Shown piece by piece: positions 31,695 through 40,660 of a stretch of DNA of 42,271 nucleotides. Every line of letters begins with the position of its first letter. Position 1 is the stretch's first letter. The translations under genes were made by a program, and so were the position numbers. The notes under the pieces are model-generated. The model worked only from the letters and a program-made list of their open reading frames with translations, had not been told where the DNA came from and did no database searches. Source of the stretch: Candidatus Omnitrophota bacterium (GTDB lineage: Bacteria; Omnitrophota; Gorgyraeia; Zapsychrales; Zapsychraceae); NCBI GenBank assembly GCA_020429915.1, contig JAGQKV010000027.1, positions 1 through 42,271 on the forward strand. Reading direction: 5' to 3'.

Positions 31695-32366
31695 ATGGAT
31701 TCCTTCCGGCCGGACTACATTTCCACACGTGAACTCGCCCGCCACCTGGGTGTCACCCAGGCCACGGTCATCAATCGCATCAAGAAAGGGGTGATTGAGG
31801 CCGTCCGTATCGGGCGCAGCTATGCCATCCCTCACAGCTATATCGCCGCGGGAACGTCGCCGTACCAAATCCACCGCACCGAAGACACCGATTACCTTTC
31901 GATAATGGAAGCCGCCCGTCTGCTCGGCATCACGCGGATGGCGGTATACAACCGTATCCGCAAGGGGCAGCTGGCAGCCGAACGTGTCGGCCGCCATTTT
32001 GTCATTGCACGCGATGCACTGGCTACGCGCACAAAAGAGACGGTCCCGTCACGCCGTTACGTTTCTTTGCCGCAATACGCCAAGCAGGTCGGGCTGAGCC
32101 GTGTGGCGGTCTGGAAAAAGGTGAAGGATGGGCAGCTGCCGGCCAAGCGCGTGGGGGGGCGGCACTTTATTGCCATGGAACAAACGGAATACGACACGAC
32201 GGCGGCTGAGCCGCGTGCCTTGCAAGACTACCGGTCGGTCCCTGAAGTGGCCCGCGAACTGGGCATCAGCCGGATCGCCGTTTTTAAACGGATTCAGAAA
32301 GGACGGATCAAGGCCGTTAAGGTCGGCCGTTCTTATCTGATCCCGAAAGAGAAGAATGATACGTAA
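31695..32366 (+). CDS. DNA-binding protein of four tandem excisionase-type HTH units
   Basis: The 223-residue product is almost entirely four copies of a ~45-52-residue MerR-like/excisionase (HTH_17) unit: Y-[IL]-S-x-x-E-x-A-[RK]-x-[LV]-G-[IVL]-[ST]-x-x-[AT]-V-x-x-[RK]-[IV]-[RK]-[KD]-G, then a wing with A-x-[RK]-V-G-R-x-[YF]-x-I. The first unit opens STRELARHLGVTQATV, the last SVPEVARELGISRIAVFKRI. Single-unit versions are common in phage and plasmid genes; four in a row is unusual and implies binding to a long or repeated DNA site. ATG 31695 is used; an upstream TTG at 31674 overlaps the operator. No ribosome site is seen. It overlaps the next gene by 11 bp, so regulator and surface protein form one operon. 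Confidence 0.85.
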   Translation: MDSFRPDYISTRELARHLGVTQATVINRIKKGVIEAVRIGRSYAIPHSYIAAGTSPYQIHRTEDTDYLSIMEAARLLGITRMAVYNRIRKGQLAAERVGRHFVIARDALATRTKETVPSRRYVSLPQYAKQVGLSRVAVWKKVKDGQLPAKRVGGRHFIAMEQTEYDTTAAEPRALQDYRSVPEVARELGISRIAVFKRIQKGRIKAVKVGRSYLIPKEKNDT

Positions 32367-35300
32367 ACTGCTTCGACAACTCGGATGGGCGTTATGCCTG
32401 GCATGGTTGAGCGCGGTGCCCGCGTGGGCGCAGGCCGACCTGGACCAGCTGCATTATCGTTGGCGCAACGATAACGGGACAGAGGCGTCCGCGACATGGT
32501 ATGATCCGCGTTGGGCCAAACGCCGCAGCATTACTGTCGATAACTCAAGCAATGCCAGCACGCTGACCGACTATCAAATCTTGGTCAACGTCACCTATGA
32601 CGCCGACATGCAGACGGACTTTGACGATATCCGTTTCGCCAATGCCTCCGGCACCGAACTCGATTTCTGGCTGGAACAGAAGACCGACAGCACTTCTGCC
32701 GACTTCTGGGTCGAGGTGGATTCGGTTGCGGCCTCCACGACCACCACAATCTACATGTACTATTCCAATCCGGTGGCGACATCAAGCAGCAGCCTGGCCG
32801 ATACCTTCCGCAACGACGAGGTCTATCTGGAAGTCCGCCGTTGTCCGTCCGGCGACACCGACTGTAACGGTACCGATAATCACACGGAATTCGAGAATGT
32901 GATCACCGACAACAATACTCTGGACGGGTCCGGTTATATCGACAATGTCGATCAGACATCCAACCCGTACGGGACTCAGGACAACTTCTTCATGCGCATG
33001 CGCTTTTTGTTCCAGGCCGATACCACCGGATCGCATAACTTTTTGAGCAATTCCGACGACGGGTCCGAAGTCAATCAACGCGGCGCCACCGACACAACGT
33101 CTGCGACGGTCCCGGCCTTCTGGTACGGCAATCACGCGGCCAACGGCAGCACGTGCGGGACTGGCGGGACAGCCGGTTCGATTTCATTGACCGCGGGTGA
33201 CGTGATTTGGCTGGAATACCGGATGACCGAAGTCGGCGGATCTCAGGTCGCGCGCCTGTGCGTTCAGGAACCGTCCGGCAGTTACACGACTGTCAACGCA
33301 ACCAATTTCCCCGGCCAGCTGTACGCGCGTGAGATCACCTCGCCGGAGCCCGGGATCACGGTCAACGCGGAGTCCGACATCACCGCCGGCGCGACGTTTG
33401 CCGCTTCCGAAGACACCGGACTCACCAATCTGCCCGTACTCGCCAGGCGCCGGCTGCGCTTCCTGGTGTCCAACGAAGGGGCGAGCACCTCGGGGGCGGT
33501 TACGTACCGTCTCGAAGTGGCGGAGACGGCAACATGCTCTTCGGGCAGCTACACACGTGTCGGCAGCGATCCCGACTGGGAGATGACCGCATCTACCTAT
33601 ATCACTGATGGTGATCCGACCGGTAACATCCCGGGGCTGACCGACGAGAACACTACTTTTGTCAGTGGGGAACTGAATGAAGGCACCGACACGGCCGGGG
33701 CGCTGACCTTAACGACCAGCGAATTTACGGAGCTGGAGTTTGTGATCCGCCCGACCGTCAGCGCCACGCCCGGAGGGGACTACTGTTTCCGGCTGACCGA
33801 TGCCGGATCCGCCACGGGCTTCACTTATTCGGTGTATGCCCAGGCTCAGCTGGAGGCCGGCTTCGGAACGGTGTCCGGGACGACGGATTTGGGCGACGGG
33901 ATCACCGTGCGCATGGCGGTCAACGGGAGTCTGATCGCACAGACCGGAACGACTTCCGGCGGGACCTGGTCGATCACGCCGGTATCGGGGCCGTCTATCG
34001 GGGATGTGGTCACGGTGTGGGCCGACGGCGTGGCGGACGGCAGCGAGACGACCGGGGTGACGATCTATGACGGGTTCGGTGATATTACCAACATGGTACT
34101 CAACCAAAATGTGCTGTCGGTGGGAAGCGACGACAATCAGTCGGTCACCCTTTCGGATTTCGGATTATACGACAATGACGACGATGAGGATATCATGCAC
34201 ACTTATAACGGCAGCACGCTTACCGTGGATGCCGATGACGTCTACGGGGCCGATGAGTTGATCATCCTTTCGGGAGAAACGCTCACGCTGGGCAGCAGCG
34301 AGACGATCGACGCACATCACGTGACGATAGACGGCGCGCTGACGTCGTCCGGTTCCGGGTCGATTAACTTGACCGGAGATTGGGACAACAACAGTGAGTT
34401 TGTCAGTGCCTCCGAGACGGTCAATTTCCTGGGCGTCAGCGGCACGATCAGCATCGATTCAACCGGTGCCACGGATGCCGGTTTCTACAACATTACCTTC
34501 AATGACGGCGGCGGCACGGCCGTTTTTGAAATGGACTCCGACCTTGATGTGGACCATGACGTGAGCATTGTCAACGGGACGCTCAACACCAACGGGACCT
34601 TCAATTACGACATTACGATCGCCGGCGACTGGGATAATGGCGACGGGTTCCAAGCCAACAGCAGCGACCTGACGCTTGACGGGTCGTCCGGCCAGACCTT
34701 CTCCGCGGGGACAAGCACCTACAACGCGATTATTGTGACCAATGCCTCGGCTTCAGGCGTCACTTTTGACGAGGCCGTCACGGTGACCAATTTTACCAAT
34801 ATTGTGCCCGGATCCCGCATGACCTTCCAGGCGAGTACCACGTTTACGATTACCGGTGCGCTCACGATCAACGGGGCGGCCGGTAATCTCATCGTCCTGA
34901 ATAGCAGCGACGGCAGCAACCGCTTTACCTTTGATGTCACCGGCGGCCCGCAGACGGTCAACCGGATTGATCTGTCCAATGCCAACGCGTCTTCCAATGA
35001 CATCACCGCCAATAGTTCACTGGACCGGTCCAACAACGACGACGGGGAGGCGTCCCCACATTGGATCTTCGCCGGTTGTACCATCGCCGGTGCTCCCAAC
35101 GGTACCTGGTATGACTCGCGTTGGAATTACCGCAAACCGATATTTATCGACTGTACGGAAGTCAGCGGCTCATCTGATCTCACCGACTTTCCGGTCCTGA
35201 TCAGCACCACTGACAATAATTTGCAGGATACGTCCAACGGCGGACACGTGGGCCAATCCGACGGCGATGACATCCTGTTCACGGAAGAGGATGGAACGAC

Positions 35301-36162
35301 CAAACTCAACCATGAAATCGAGGCCTACGACAATACCACCGGTGAGCTGGTGGCGTGGGTTCAGGTCGGAACATTGAGCGCAACCGCCGAGACAGTCTTG
35401 TATATGTATTACGGCAACGCGTCGGCGGCGAATCAACAGAACGTCACCGCGACGTGGGACAGCGACTATCTGCTGGTCGCACATTTGAACGAAACCACGA
35501 CCGGGGCCACTGATTTTATGGATTCCACCGGCAACAATCACGACTCAACGGCCGTGACGTTCGGAGGCGGAGGATCGGACGCCGGGGCGACCGGACAAAT
35601 TGCCGGCGGGGTCCAGTTTGATGGGACCGACGACGTGATCAATTTCGGCAACGACACGCATCAGATCGAGGGGGCCGGTTCACGCACGATATGCGCGTGG
35701 GCGCTGGCGGAATCCTTTGACAACGGCGGGATCTTCCAGGCCGGCCCGGCCGGAACCACAGGCGCAGGCTTCTCACTCCGGACCCTGACCACAAGTGAGG
35801 CCTGGCGGGCGCAGTTCTGGGGCGGGCCAGACTTTGACACAACTCTATCGGGCAGCGCGAATAACTGGCGCTATTACTGTCTGGCCTATGACGGTTCGAC
35901 GATTACTCTATACTACGACGGTGCCTTTGACTCCTCCGCCGTGGAGAGTCTGAATACCGGGGATGACGACGTCCGGATCGGCGTATGGCGGACCGACTTT
36001 TTTGACGGGTACATGGATGAATTCCGGATCTCGGATGTTGAACGGTCGTCGGATTGGATACAGACCGAGTTCAACACGATGAGCGATCCCTCGAGTTTCT
36101 TTTTCTGCGGAGACGAGGAATCTCGCGGGCCGCTGCGGGGGGCGGTGATTCTTGTGGATTAA
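32356..36162 (+). CDS. Large secreted DUF2341 / LamG surface protein
   Basis: The 1268-residue product has a signal peptide (LLRQLGWALCLAWLSAVPAW, cleavage near AQA). A first DUF2341 domain begins at WYDPRWAKRRSITVDN (residue ~48) and runs to ~145. A PA14-like stretch may follow (~170-330; FLSNSDDGSEV is suggestive). The middle (~640-860) is rich in short G-x-L-T/I-x-x-G-D-W-D-N strands, as in beta-helix repeats. A second DUF2341 domain (WYDSRWNYRKPIFID, ~918-1050) is followed by a LamG/concanavalin-like domain (~1082-1252) with VQFDGTDDVINFG and DEFRISDVERS. These are carbohydrate- or surface-binding folds. The start overlaps the regulator stop, with an AGAGAAGA purine run as ribosome site. 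Confidence 0.85.
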   Translation: MIRKLLRQLGWALCLAWLSAVPAWAQADLDQLHYRWRNDNGTEASATWYDPRWAKRRSITVDNSSNASTLTDYQILVNVTYDADMQTDFDDIRFANASGTELDFWLEQKTDSTSADFWVEVDSVAASTTTTIYMYYSNPVATSSSSLADTFRNDEVYLEVRRCPSGDTDCNGTDNHTEFENVITDNNTLDGSGYIDNVDQTSNPYGTQDNFFMRMRFLFQADTTGSHNFLSNSDDGSEVNQRGATDTTSATVPAFWYGNHAANGSTCGTGGTAGSISLTAGDVIWLEYRMTEVGGSQVARLCVQEPSGSYTTVNATNFPGQLYAREITSPEPGITVNAESDITAGATFAASEDTGLTNLPVLARRRLRFLVSNEGASTSGAVTYRLEVAETATCSSGSYTRVGSDPDWEMTASTYITDGDPTGNIPGLTDENTTFVSGELNEGTDTAGALTLTTSEFTELEFVIRPTVSATPGGDYCFRLTDAGSATGFTYSVYAQAQLEAGFGTVSGTTDLGDGITVRMAVNGSLIAQTGTTSGGTWSITPVSGPSIGDVVTVWADGVADGSETTGVTIYDGFGDITNMVLNQNVLSVGSDDNQSVTLSDFGLYDNDDDEDIMHTYNGSTLTVDADDVYGADELIILSGETLTLGSSETIDAHHVTIDGALTSSGSGSINLTGDWDNNSEFVSASETVNFLGVSGTISIDSTGATDAGFYNITFNDGGGTAVFEMDSDLDVDHDVSIVNGTLNTNGTFNYDITIAGDWDNGDGFQANSSDLTLDGSSGQTFSAGTSTYNAIIVTNASASGVTFDEAVTVTNFTNIVPGSRMTFQASTTFTITGALTINGAAGNLIVLNSSDGSNRFTFDVTGGPQTVNRIDLSNANASSNDITANSSLDRSNNDDGEASPHWIFAGCTIAGAPNGTWYDSRWNYRKPIFIDCTEVSGSSDLTDFPVLISTTDNNLQDTSNGGHVGQSDGDDILFTEEDGTTKLNHEIEAYDNTTGELVAWVQVGTLSATAETVLYMYYGNASAANQQNVTATWDSDYLLVAHLNETTTGATDFMDSTGNNHDSTAVTFGGGGSDAGATGQIAGGVQFDGTDDVINFGNDTHQIEGAGSRTICAWALAESFDNGGIFQAGPAGTTGAGFSLRTLTTSEAWRAQFWGGPDFDTTLSGSANNWRYYCLAYDGSTITLYYDGAFDSSAVESLNTGDDDVRIGVWRTDFFDGYMDEFRISDVERSSDWIQTEFNTMSDPSSFFFCGDEESRGPLRGAVILVD

Positions 36163-36327
36163 TGGTGTCGGGAGGATGTTGCGCAATATGGTAACTAGTG
36201 TACAAATATGTATAATATAATCCCGAGCATCAGGATCATGCATCGCTGCAGGTAACCTTACTGTGCAATCTGTGCATCAGCCGCGTCAGAGGTGATGCCG
36301 TCTCGCAGAACCGTTTCGTCTTTGCCC

Positions 36328-36356
36328 TGGCAAGCCGGGGCAGTCTGAAATATAAT
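36328..36356 (+). promoter_or_regulatory. Promoter of the 2OG-oxygenase-like gene
   Basis: TATAAT (36351-36356) lies 17 bp from TGGCAA (36328-36333). An 8-bp hairpin TGCCCTGG/CCGGGGCA (36323-36342) overlaps the -35 region and could be a regulator site or the end of the previous transcript. Another TATAATATAAT string lies at about 36210-36221. The 224-bp gap contains no gene I can support. Confidence 0.45.
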
Positions 36357-36386
36357 AGGTGCTGCACAATTTACGCGAGGACATTT

Positions 36387-37049
36387 ATGCAAACCATAGA
36401 TTACGATTCGAAACAGGTTTATTACGATCTGCCGGATTTTCACAATGACCTGGAATTACTGGCGTTGATCAAGGAGTGCCTGCAGGCGCAAAAGAAGGCG
36501 GGCGAGGCGTACCGCGAAACGCAGTTCACGCCGTACCCCGACGCCATCTCGGCCGTAAAAGGGGAAGCCCTGGAGAAAATCCTGGCCGCCGAAGAGGATA
36601 TCAGCGACATCCGCACGCATCGTATTACCAATTCCATTGTGTTTCACATTGAGAATCTGGACGGGTCGGTCATCAGCGACGAGGTCTTGCACATGCGCCG
36701 GCAGATCGACGAGGCCATCGACAAGCGCATCCGGGGGATCTTTTCCGATCCGCGGGACCTGCGCATCGACTGCAGCGGCCACTACTGGTACCCGCCGGGC
36801 GGCTATATGGGCTGGCACACCAATCGGCGCAAACCGGGCTGGCGCATGTACGTCAGTTACGCCGAAGAAGAACACCGCTCATTTTTTCGCTACCGCGATC
36901 CCGACACCGGCGAAGTGATCACCTGCCCGGATGAGACCTGGAACTTCCGTTTGTTCAAAATCACCCCCGAAAAACCCTTCTGGCACTGCGTCTTTTCCGA
37001 AACGGATCGGTTTAGTTTGGGTTACCGGATTGAATCAACATCCGGATAA
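36387..37049 (+). CDS. 2-oxoglutarate/Fe(II) oxygenase-like protein
   Basis: The 220-residue product has GAGG ahead of its ATG. The C-terminal half reads like a small double-stranded beta-helix dioxygenase: YPPGGYMGWHTNRRKPGWRM, then SFFRYRDPDTGEVI, FWHCVFSETDRFSLGYRI. The likely iron ligands are H144 and H200 with R214 as the 2-oxoglutarate anchor. The residue two after H144 is Asn146, not the usual Asp/Glu. Related sequences that I recall share the WHTN form, so it may be a family trait. The N-terminal half is charged and helical with no recognised domain. It is a single gene with its own promoter. Substrate unknown. Confidence 0.6.
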   Translation: MQTIDYDSKQVYYDLPDFHNDLELLALIKECLQAQKKAGEAYRETQFTPYPDAISAVKGEALEKILAAEEDISDIRTHRITNSIVFHIENLDGSVISDEVLHMRRQIDEAIDKRIRGIFSDPRDLRIDCSGHYWYPPGGYMGWHTNRRKPGWRMYVSYAEEEHRSFFRYRDPDTGEVITCPDETWNFRLFKITPEKPFWHCVFSETDRFSLGYRIESTSG

Positions 37050-37098
37050 ATTTCGGCGTCGAATACCCTGAAACCTGCAGTAAGTGTCGTCAATTGCT

Positions 37099-37126
37099 TT
37101 GACTCGTACGTATATAATGATATACT
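37099..37126 (+). promoter_or_regulatory. Promoter of the Tat/glycosidase-domain protein
   Basis: TTGACT (37099-37104) lies 16 bp from TATACT (37121-37126), inside an AT-rich stretch. The predicted leader is about 120 nt. Nothing else coding is seen in the 203-bp gap. Confidence 0.55.
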
Positions 37127-37252
37127 ATTAATACTAGTAGGCGCTCCTGCCTGCCGGTATTCCCCAATCCTACCTGAGTCATTCGGCTTTCGTTTCCAAA
37201 AATATAAATATATCCGGCACGGATTATTTCTGTCGCTGAACGGTAACATATT

Positions 37253-40207
37253 ATGTATAAATCATTTATGAGAATTCGACCGGCGGCGGTGCTGGTGGCT
37301 GCGCTCTTTGGCGGGATGTCGGTCCTGCCCTGTCCGGCGGCGCTGGCCGCGACTCAGACGCTCCCGGTGCCGGAGCTGCCCGCGGTGGGAGCACGTCTCA
37401 TGCCCGGAGGAAGCGCGCAACCGGTCCAGCTGCGCGGGGTGAGCATCAATCCGGATGAACCGCTGCGATTTGATTTTCTGATCACCCCGGGCTCCGGTGC
37501 CCCGGCCGAGACCGAACTGCACGCGGAGTCGGAAAAGCTGATCAAATATTTCCTCGCCGCCCTGGCCGTTCCCGAAGATGAGATGTGGGTCAATCTCTCA
37601 CCATATGAAAGCGATCGGATTATCCCGCCGGCGTTGGGCCGCACCCTGATGGGCCGCGACATGCTCGCCCAGGATTATCTGCTTAAGCAACTCACCGCTT
37701 CACTTATTTATCCAGAGGATGAACTCGGCGAACGTTTCTGGGACCGTGTCCTGCGCCGCGCGCAACAGGAGTTCGGTACCACGGCCGTCCCGCTCGATAG
37801 CTTCAATAAGGTGTGGATCGTCCCCGAACGCGCGGCCGTGCAGGTCCACGGCCAGGCGGTATTCGTTACCGAGTGCCGGTTGAAGGTCATGTTGGAAGAA
37901 GACTACCTGGCGCTGGCGCATCACCACGGCGAGCGGCCGGGCGATCCGCAGACGGCGGAGGATGTCACCGCGCCGGTGGTAAGAGATATCCTGCTGCCGG
38001 AGATCGAGGCCGAGGTGAATAACGGCGCGATCTTTTCCGAGCTGCGGCAGATTTTTCATGCCGTCATCCTGGCAGCCTGGTACAAACAAAATTTAAAGGA
38101 GAGTCTGCTCGGACAGGCCTATGCCGACCGCAGGGCCGTCAGCGGGATCGACGACAACGACCCGGCGGTGAATCAGGAGATTTATGAGCGCTACGTTGCC
38201 GCGCTGCGCCAGGGGGTGTTCGATTATATCCGGGAGGACTTCGATCCGGTCACCCGTCAGACATTGCCCCGGCGCTATGTCTCCGGCGGGGTGGACGCGC
38301 GCGTGGATGTGCGGACCGACGAGGCCGTCTTGTCGCGCCGTGACTTCTTGCGAGACCTGGGCGGTTTGCTTGTGGTCAGCGCGGCCATGGTGGCGGGTGT
38401 GCCCGCCTTCGGACAGGATGACGCGCCCGGTTCACGGCTGGTGGCCCCCGGGGTGCAGGACCGCGCGCAGCCGCTGCGCTGGGGTGACCGCTCGGTGATG
38501 CTCGGCGAACAGCAGCCCGGCATTGCGTATTATCATTCCCCGACCAACACCTACGTGAACCTGCTCGATGAGACCGAGGGTGGACAGGGCGAGGCCGCGC
38601 GCATCGCGGCGGCGGGTTTTCGGGTGATAAAAGTTTACACGACGGATCGCGACAACATCCTCGAACTCGAACGCGTATCGCAACGCATTTTCGAGCAGTA
38701 CGGACTGCGCACGATCGCAATCCTTTCCCCACAGATCAACGGCACCATCCTCGATACTTCGCAGCGCACACTGTGGGACACCGTCAATTTTTACGTCGAC
38801 CACCTGGGCAAGCATCCCTGGATCGGCATTCAGCTGGGCAATGAAGACCACTATTATTTGCGCGGGGAACTGCTGGCCGGCGACGGCGGCATCCCCTTGA
38901 CCAAGGCCGTGTACTACGCGCGTTACGATCAGATCGCCGGCGCGATCCGCGCGCGGTTGCGGCAGACCGCCGAGTTCACCGAACGGGACAAGCCGATCCT
39001 GCTCGGCCAGGGCGTCCGTATCGGACACCGCGACGGGTGGCGGCAGGAGCTCGACGAGACCGTCGGATTTGTGCGCGGTATGAATAATATCACCGGGCTG
39101 GCCGTCAACGCCTACTTTGAGCCGGCGCCGTTATACGGTCCGGCGCTACAGTATCTGCGTCAACAGACGGGTATGACCGTCGTCGTCGGCGAGTTCGGCC
39201 GTTCGCGACGGCACCTGACCCCGGCGTTGCAGCAGACATTTAACCAGCAGGCGTGGTCCGCAATCCGCGAGGCGATGCGCGGCGGGCATGCTGCCGGCGG
39301 GATCCTCTTTTCCTGGACCGACAAGGTCGCCGGTGATGAGGCAGCCGGCGCCAGCGCTAACTTTCGTTTATACGACCGTGAATTCGGTATCGGTTACGAC
39401 GGGACGTCCGCTTATTATGAGCAGACCGTCGCGCCCGTGTCGACGATCCCGCGCGATCAATTCAACACCTCCGACGATATGTTCTGGCGCGCCGTGCACA
39501 ATCCGCGGCTGAATCGCGACTATCTGGTGTGGTACACCCAGAGCCTGCAGGGCCGCGCCGCCGAACAACAGCGCGAAAAGACGGAGCTGATTCGCCGTGC
39601 CGCGGCGGCCGGGCGGCTGTTGACCGACGACGAGGTTAATCATTTTCATGATCTGAATTTTGTGGGGGAAGGCTTGTATCAGCTGGCGGTGACGGCCTTG
39701 TATGACGGCAACATCGATGAGGTCGAACGGCTGTATGATCAACTGTACGTCTATTATTCCGGCGCACAGATGTATTACGGGCCGCGCAATTTTTGGGTGC
39801 CGTTCCGGAATCTCACCGCGCAGATGGAACTGATTCGTGACACCACTGCCGATGAAGCCTTGCGTGAACGTCTGCGGTTGATCATCGGGGCCCGTCCGAC
39901 AAACAACCGGCCGCGCACGTACCAGGACATCCGGCCTGACAACGCCGTGTTCGTATCGGAGAATCCCGGGGGGATCGATTTTCATCCCGGTAATATGGAT
40001 TTGACGACCGAAGGACACGGCATTCAATTCCCGGTCCCGGCGGTGAACCCGGTCGTGCCCATCGAAGACCTGTGTCCGGTTATCCTCAACATCGCTCCGG
40101 TCACCAGTCTGCCGTTGCTGCTGGGAGAGAAGGAAACGCCGCAACCGAAGGTCAGCCGCATCTCCGCGGACTTCTTCCGCTCAAGGGCGTTTCGAGCCGC
40201 TGAGTGA
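37253..40207 (+). CDS. Secreted protein: Omnitrophota N-terminal domain, internal Tat-like motif, GH-A-like glycosidase
   Basis: The 984-residue product has an N-terminal signal (RIRPAAVLVAALFGGMSVLP). Residues ~45-350 match a domain I associate with large Omnitrophota proteins: RLMPGGSAQP ... EDEMWVNLSPYE ... GRTLMGRDMLAQDYLLKQL ... FNKVWIVPERA ... LKVMLEEDYLAL. Then comes an internal twin-arginine-like segment, LSRRDFLRDLGG at residues 360-371, followed by the hydrophobic LLVVSAAMVAGVPAFG. Residues ~410-715 form a TIM-barrel-like region with E531 in LGNEDHY and E647 in VVVGEFG, placed as acid/base and nucleophile of clan GH-A glycosidases, and a late barrel strand GGILFSWTDK. About 270 helical residues follow. 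It probably acts on a glucan or envelope glycan, but the family is not assigned. The gene converges on yjbQ with 5 bp between stops. Confidence 0.75.
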   Translation: MYKSFMRIRPAAVLVAALFGGMSVLPCPAALAATQTLPVPELPAVGARLMPGGSAQPVQLRGVSINPDEPLRFDFLITPGSGAPAETELHAESEKLIKYFLAALAVPEDEMWVNLSPYESDRIIPPALGRTLMGRDMLAQDYLLKQLTASLIYPEDELGERFWDRVLRRAQQEFGTTAVPLDSFNKVWIVPERAAVQVHGQAVFVTECRLKVMLEEDYLALAHHHGERPGDPQTAEDVTAPVVRDILLPEIEAEVNNGAIFSELRQIFHAVILAAWYKQNLKESLLGQAYADRRAVSGIDDNDPAVNQEIYERYVAALRQGVFDYIREDFDPVTRQTLPRRYVSGGVDARVDVRTDEAVLSRRDFLRDLGGLLVVSAAMVAGVPAFGQDDAPGSRLVAPGVQDRAQPLRWGDRSVMLGEQQPGIAYYHSPTNTYVNLLDETEGGQGEAARIAAAGFRVIKVYTTDRDNILELERVSQRIFEQYGLRTIAILSPQINGTILDTSQRTLWDTVNFYVDHLGKHPWIGIQLGNEDHYYLRGELLAGDGGIPLTKAVYYARYDQIAGAIRARLRQTAEFTERDKPILLGQGVRIGHRDGWRQELDETVGFVRGMNNITGLAVNAYFEPAPLYGPALQYLRQQTGMTVVVGEFGRSRRHLTPALQQTFNQQAWSAIREAMRGGHAAGGILFSWTDKVAGDEAAGASANFRLYDREFGIGYDGTSAYYEQTVAPVSTIPRDQFNTSDDMFWRAVHNPRLNRDYLVWYTQSLQGRAAEQQREKTELIRRAAAAGRLLTDDEVNHFHDLNFVGEGLYQLAVTALYDGNIDEVERLYDQLYVYYSGAQMYYGPRNFWVPFRNLTAQMELIRDTTADEALRERLRLIIGARPTNNRPRTYQDIRPDNAVFVSENPGGIDFHPGNMDLTTEGHGIQFPVPAVNPVVPIEDLCPVILNIAPVTSLPLLLGEKETPQPKVSRISADFFRSRAFRAAE

Positions 40208-40212
40208 ACCGG

Positions 40213-40611
40213 CTAGCCGTCCGCGATAAATTTCACCCATACCTCCCGTGAGCGCGGGCCGTCGAATTCCATGAAGTAAATTCCCTGCCATTGCCCGAGC
40301 ATCAGGCGGCCGTCTTCCACGATAAAGGTCTGCGAGAAATTGAACAGGCCGCCCTTGATATGCGAATCGCTGTTGCCTTCGGCATGAGCGAAGCCGGAGT
40401 TTTGCGGGACGAGGCCCTTGAGGAAACACAGCATGTCCGACTTGACGTCCGGGTCGTAGTTCTCGTTAACCGAGATCGCGGCGGTAGTGTGGGGAGAGTA
40501 GACCACGAGGATCCCGGAACGGGCGTCTTCTTCATTTAGCCACGCCTGCAGGTCCCGGGTCAGATCGATGATCTCATCGCGTTTATGAGTCTTGACTTTG
40601 ATTCTGTGCAT
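40213..40611 (-). CDS. YjbQ / UPF0047 family protein
   Basis: The product has about 132 residues when started at ATG 40611, giving MHRIKVKTHKRDEIIDLT, the normal start of this family. The frame is open further upstream but without homology. Family features include VVYSPHTTAAISVNENYDP, GFAHAEGNSDSHIKGGL and a late GTWQ-like LGQWQGIYFMEFDGPR. Relatives are small, widely conserved proteins reported to have weak thiamine-phosphate-synthase activity; the true role is uncertain. The TATAAT at 40623-40618 places the transcription start on the A of ATG, so the message is probably leaderless. Confidence 0.9.
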   Translation of the reverse strand: MHRIKVKTHKRDEIIDLTRDLQAWLNEEDARSGILVVYSPHTTAAISVNENYDPDVKSDMLCFLKGLVPQNSGFAHAEGNSDSHIKGGLFNFSQTFIVEDGRLMLGQWQGIYFMEFDGPRSREVWVKFIADG

Positions 40612-40617
40612 GAGGGG

Positions 40618-40625
40618 ATTATAAT
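40618..40625. promoter_or_regulatory. Palindromic -10 element shared by two divergent genes
   Basis: ATTATAAT reads the same on both strands, so a TATAAT exists for yjbQ (40623-40618, minus) and for the glycosyltransferase (40620-40625, plus). Both -35 regions at 17 bp are weak (TTTATT on the minus strand, TTTGAT on the plus strand). Predicted starts are about 40611 (minus) and 40632 (plus). Confidence 0.55.
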
Positions 40626-40660
40626 GGAAGCCGGCCAAAAAATAAACCCGGTCGTTGTCC

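Noticed and set aside
31695-32366. Excisionase of a prophage or integrative element
   Set aside because: No integrase, attachment sites or phage genes are seen; four HTH copies and overlap with a surface gene fit a regulator better.
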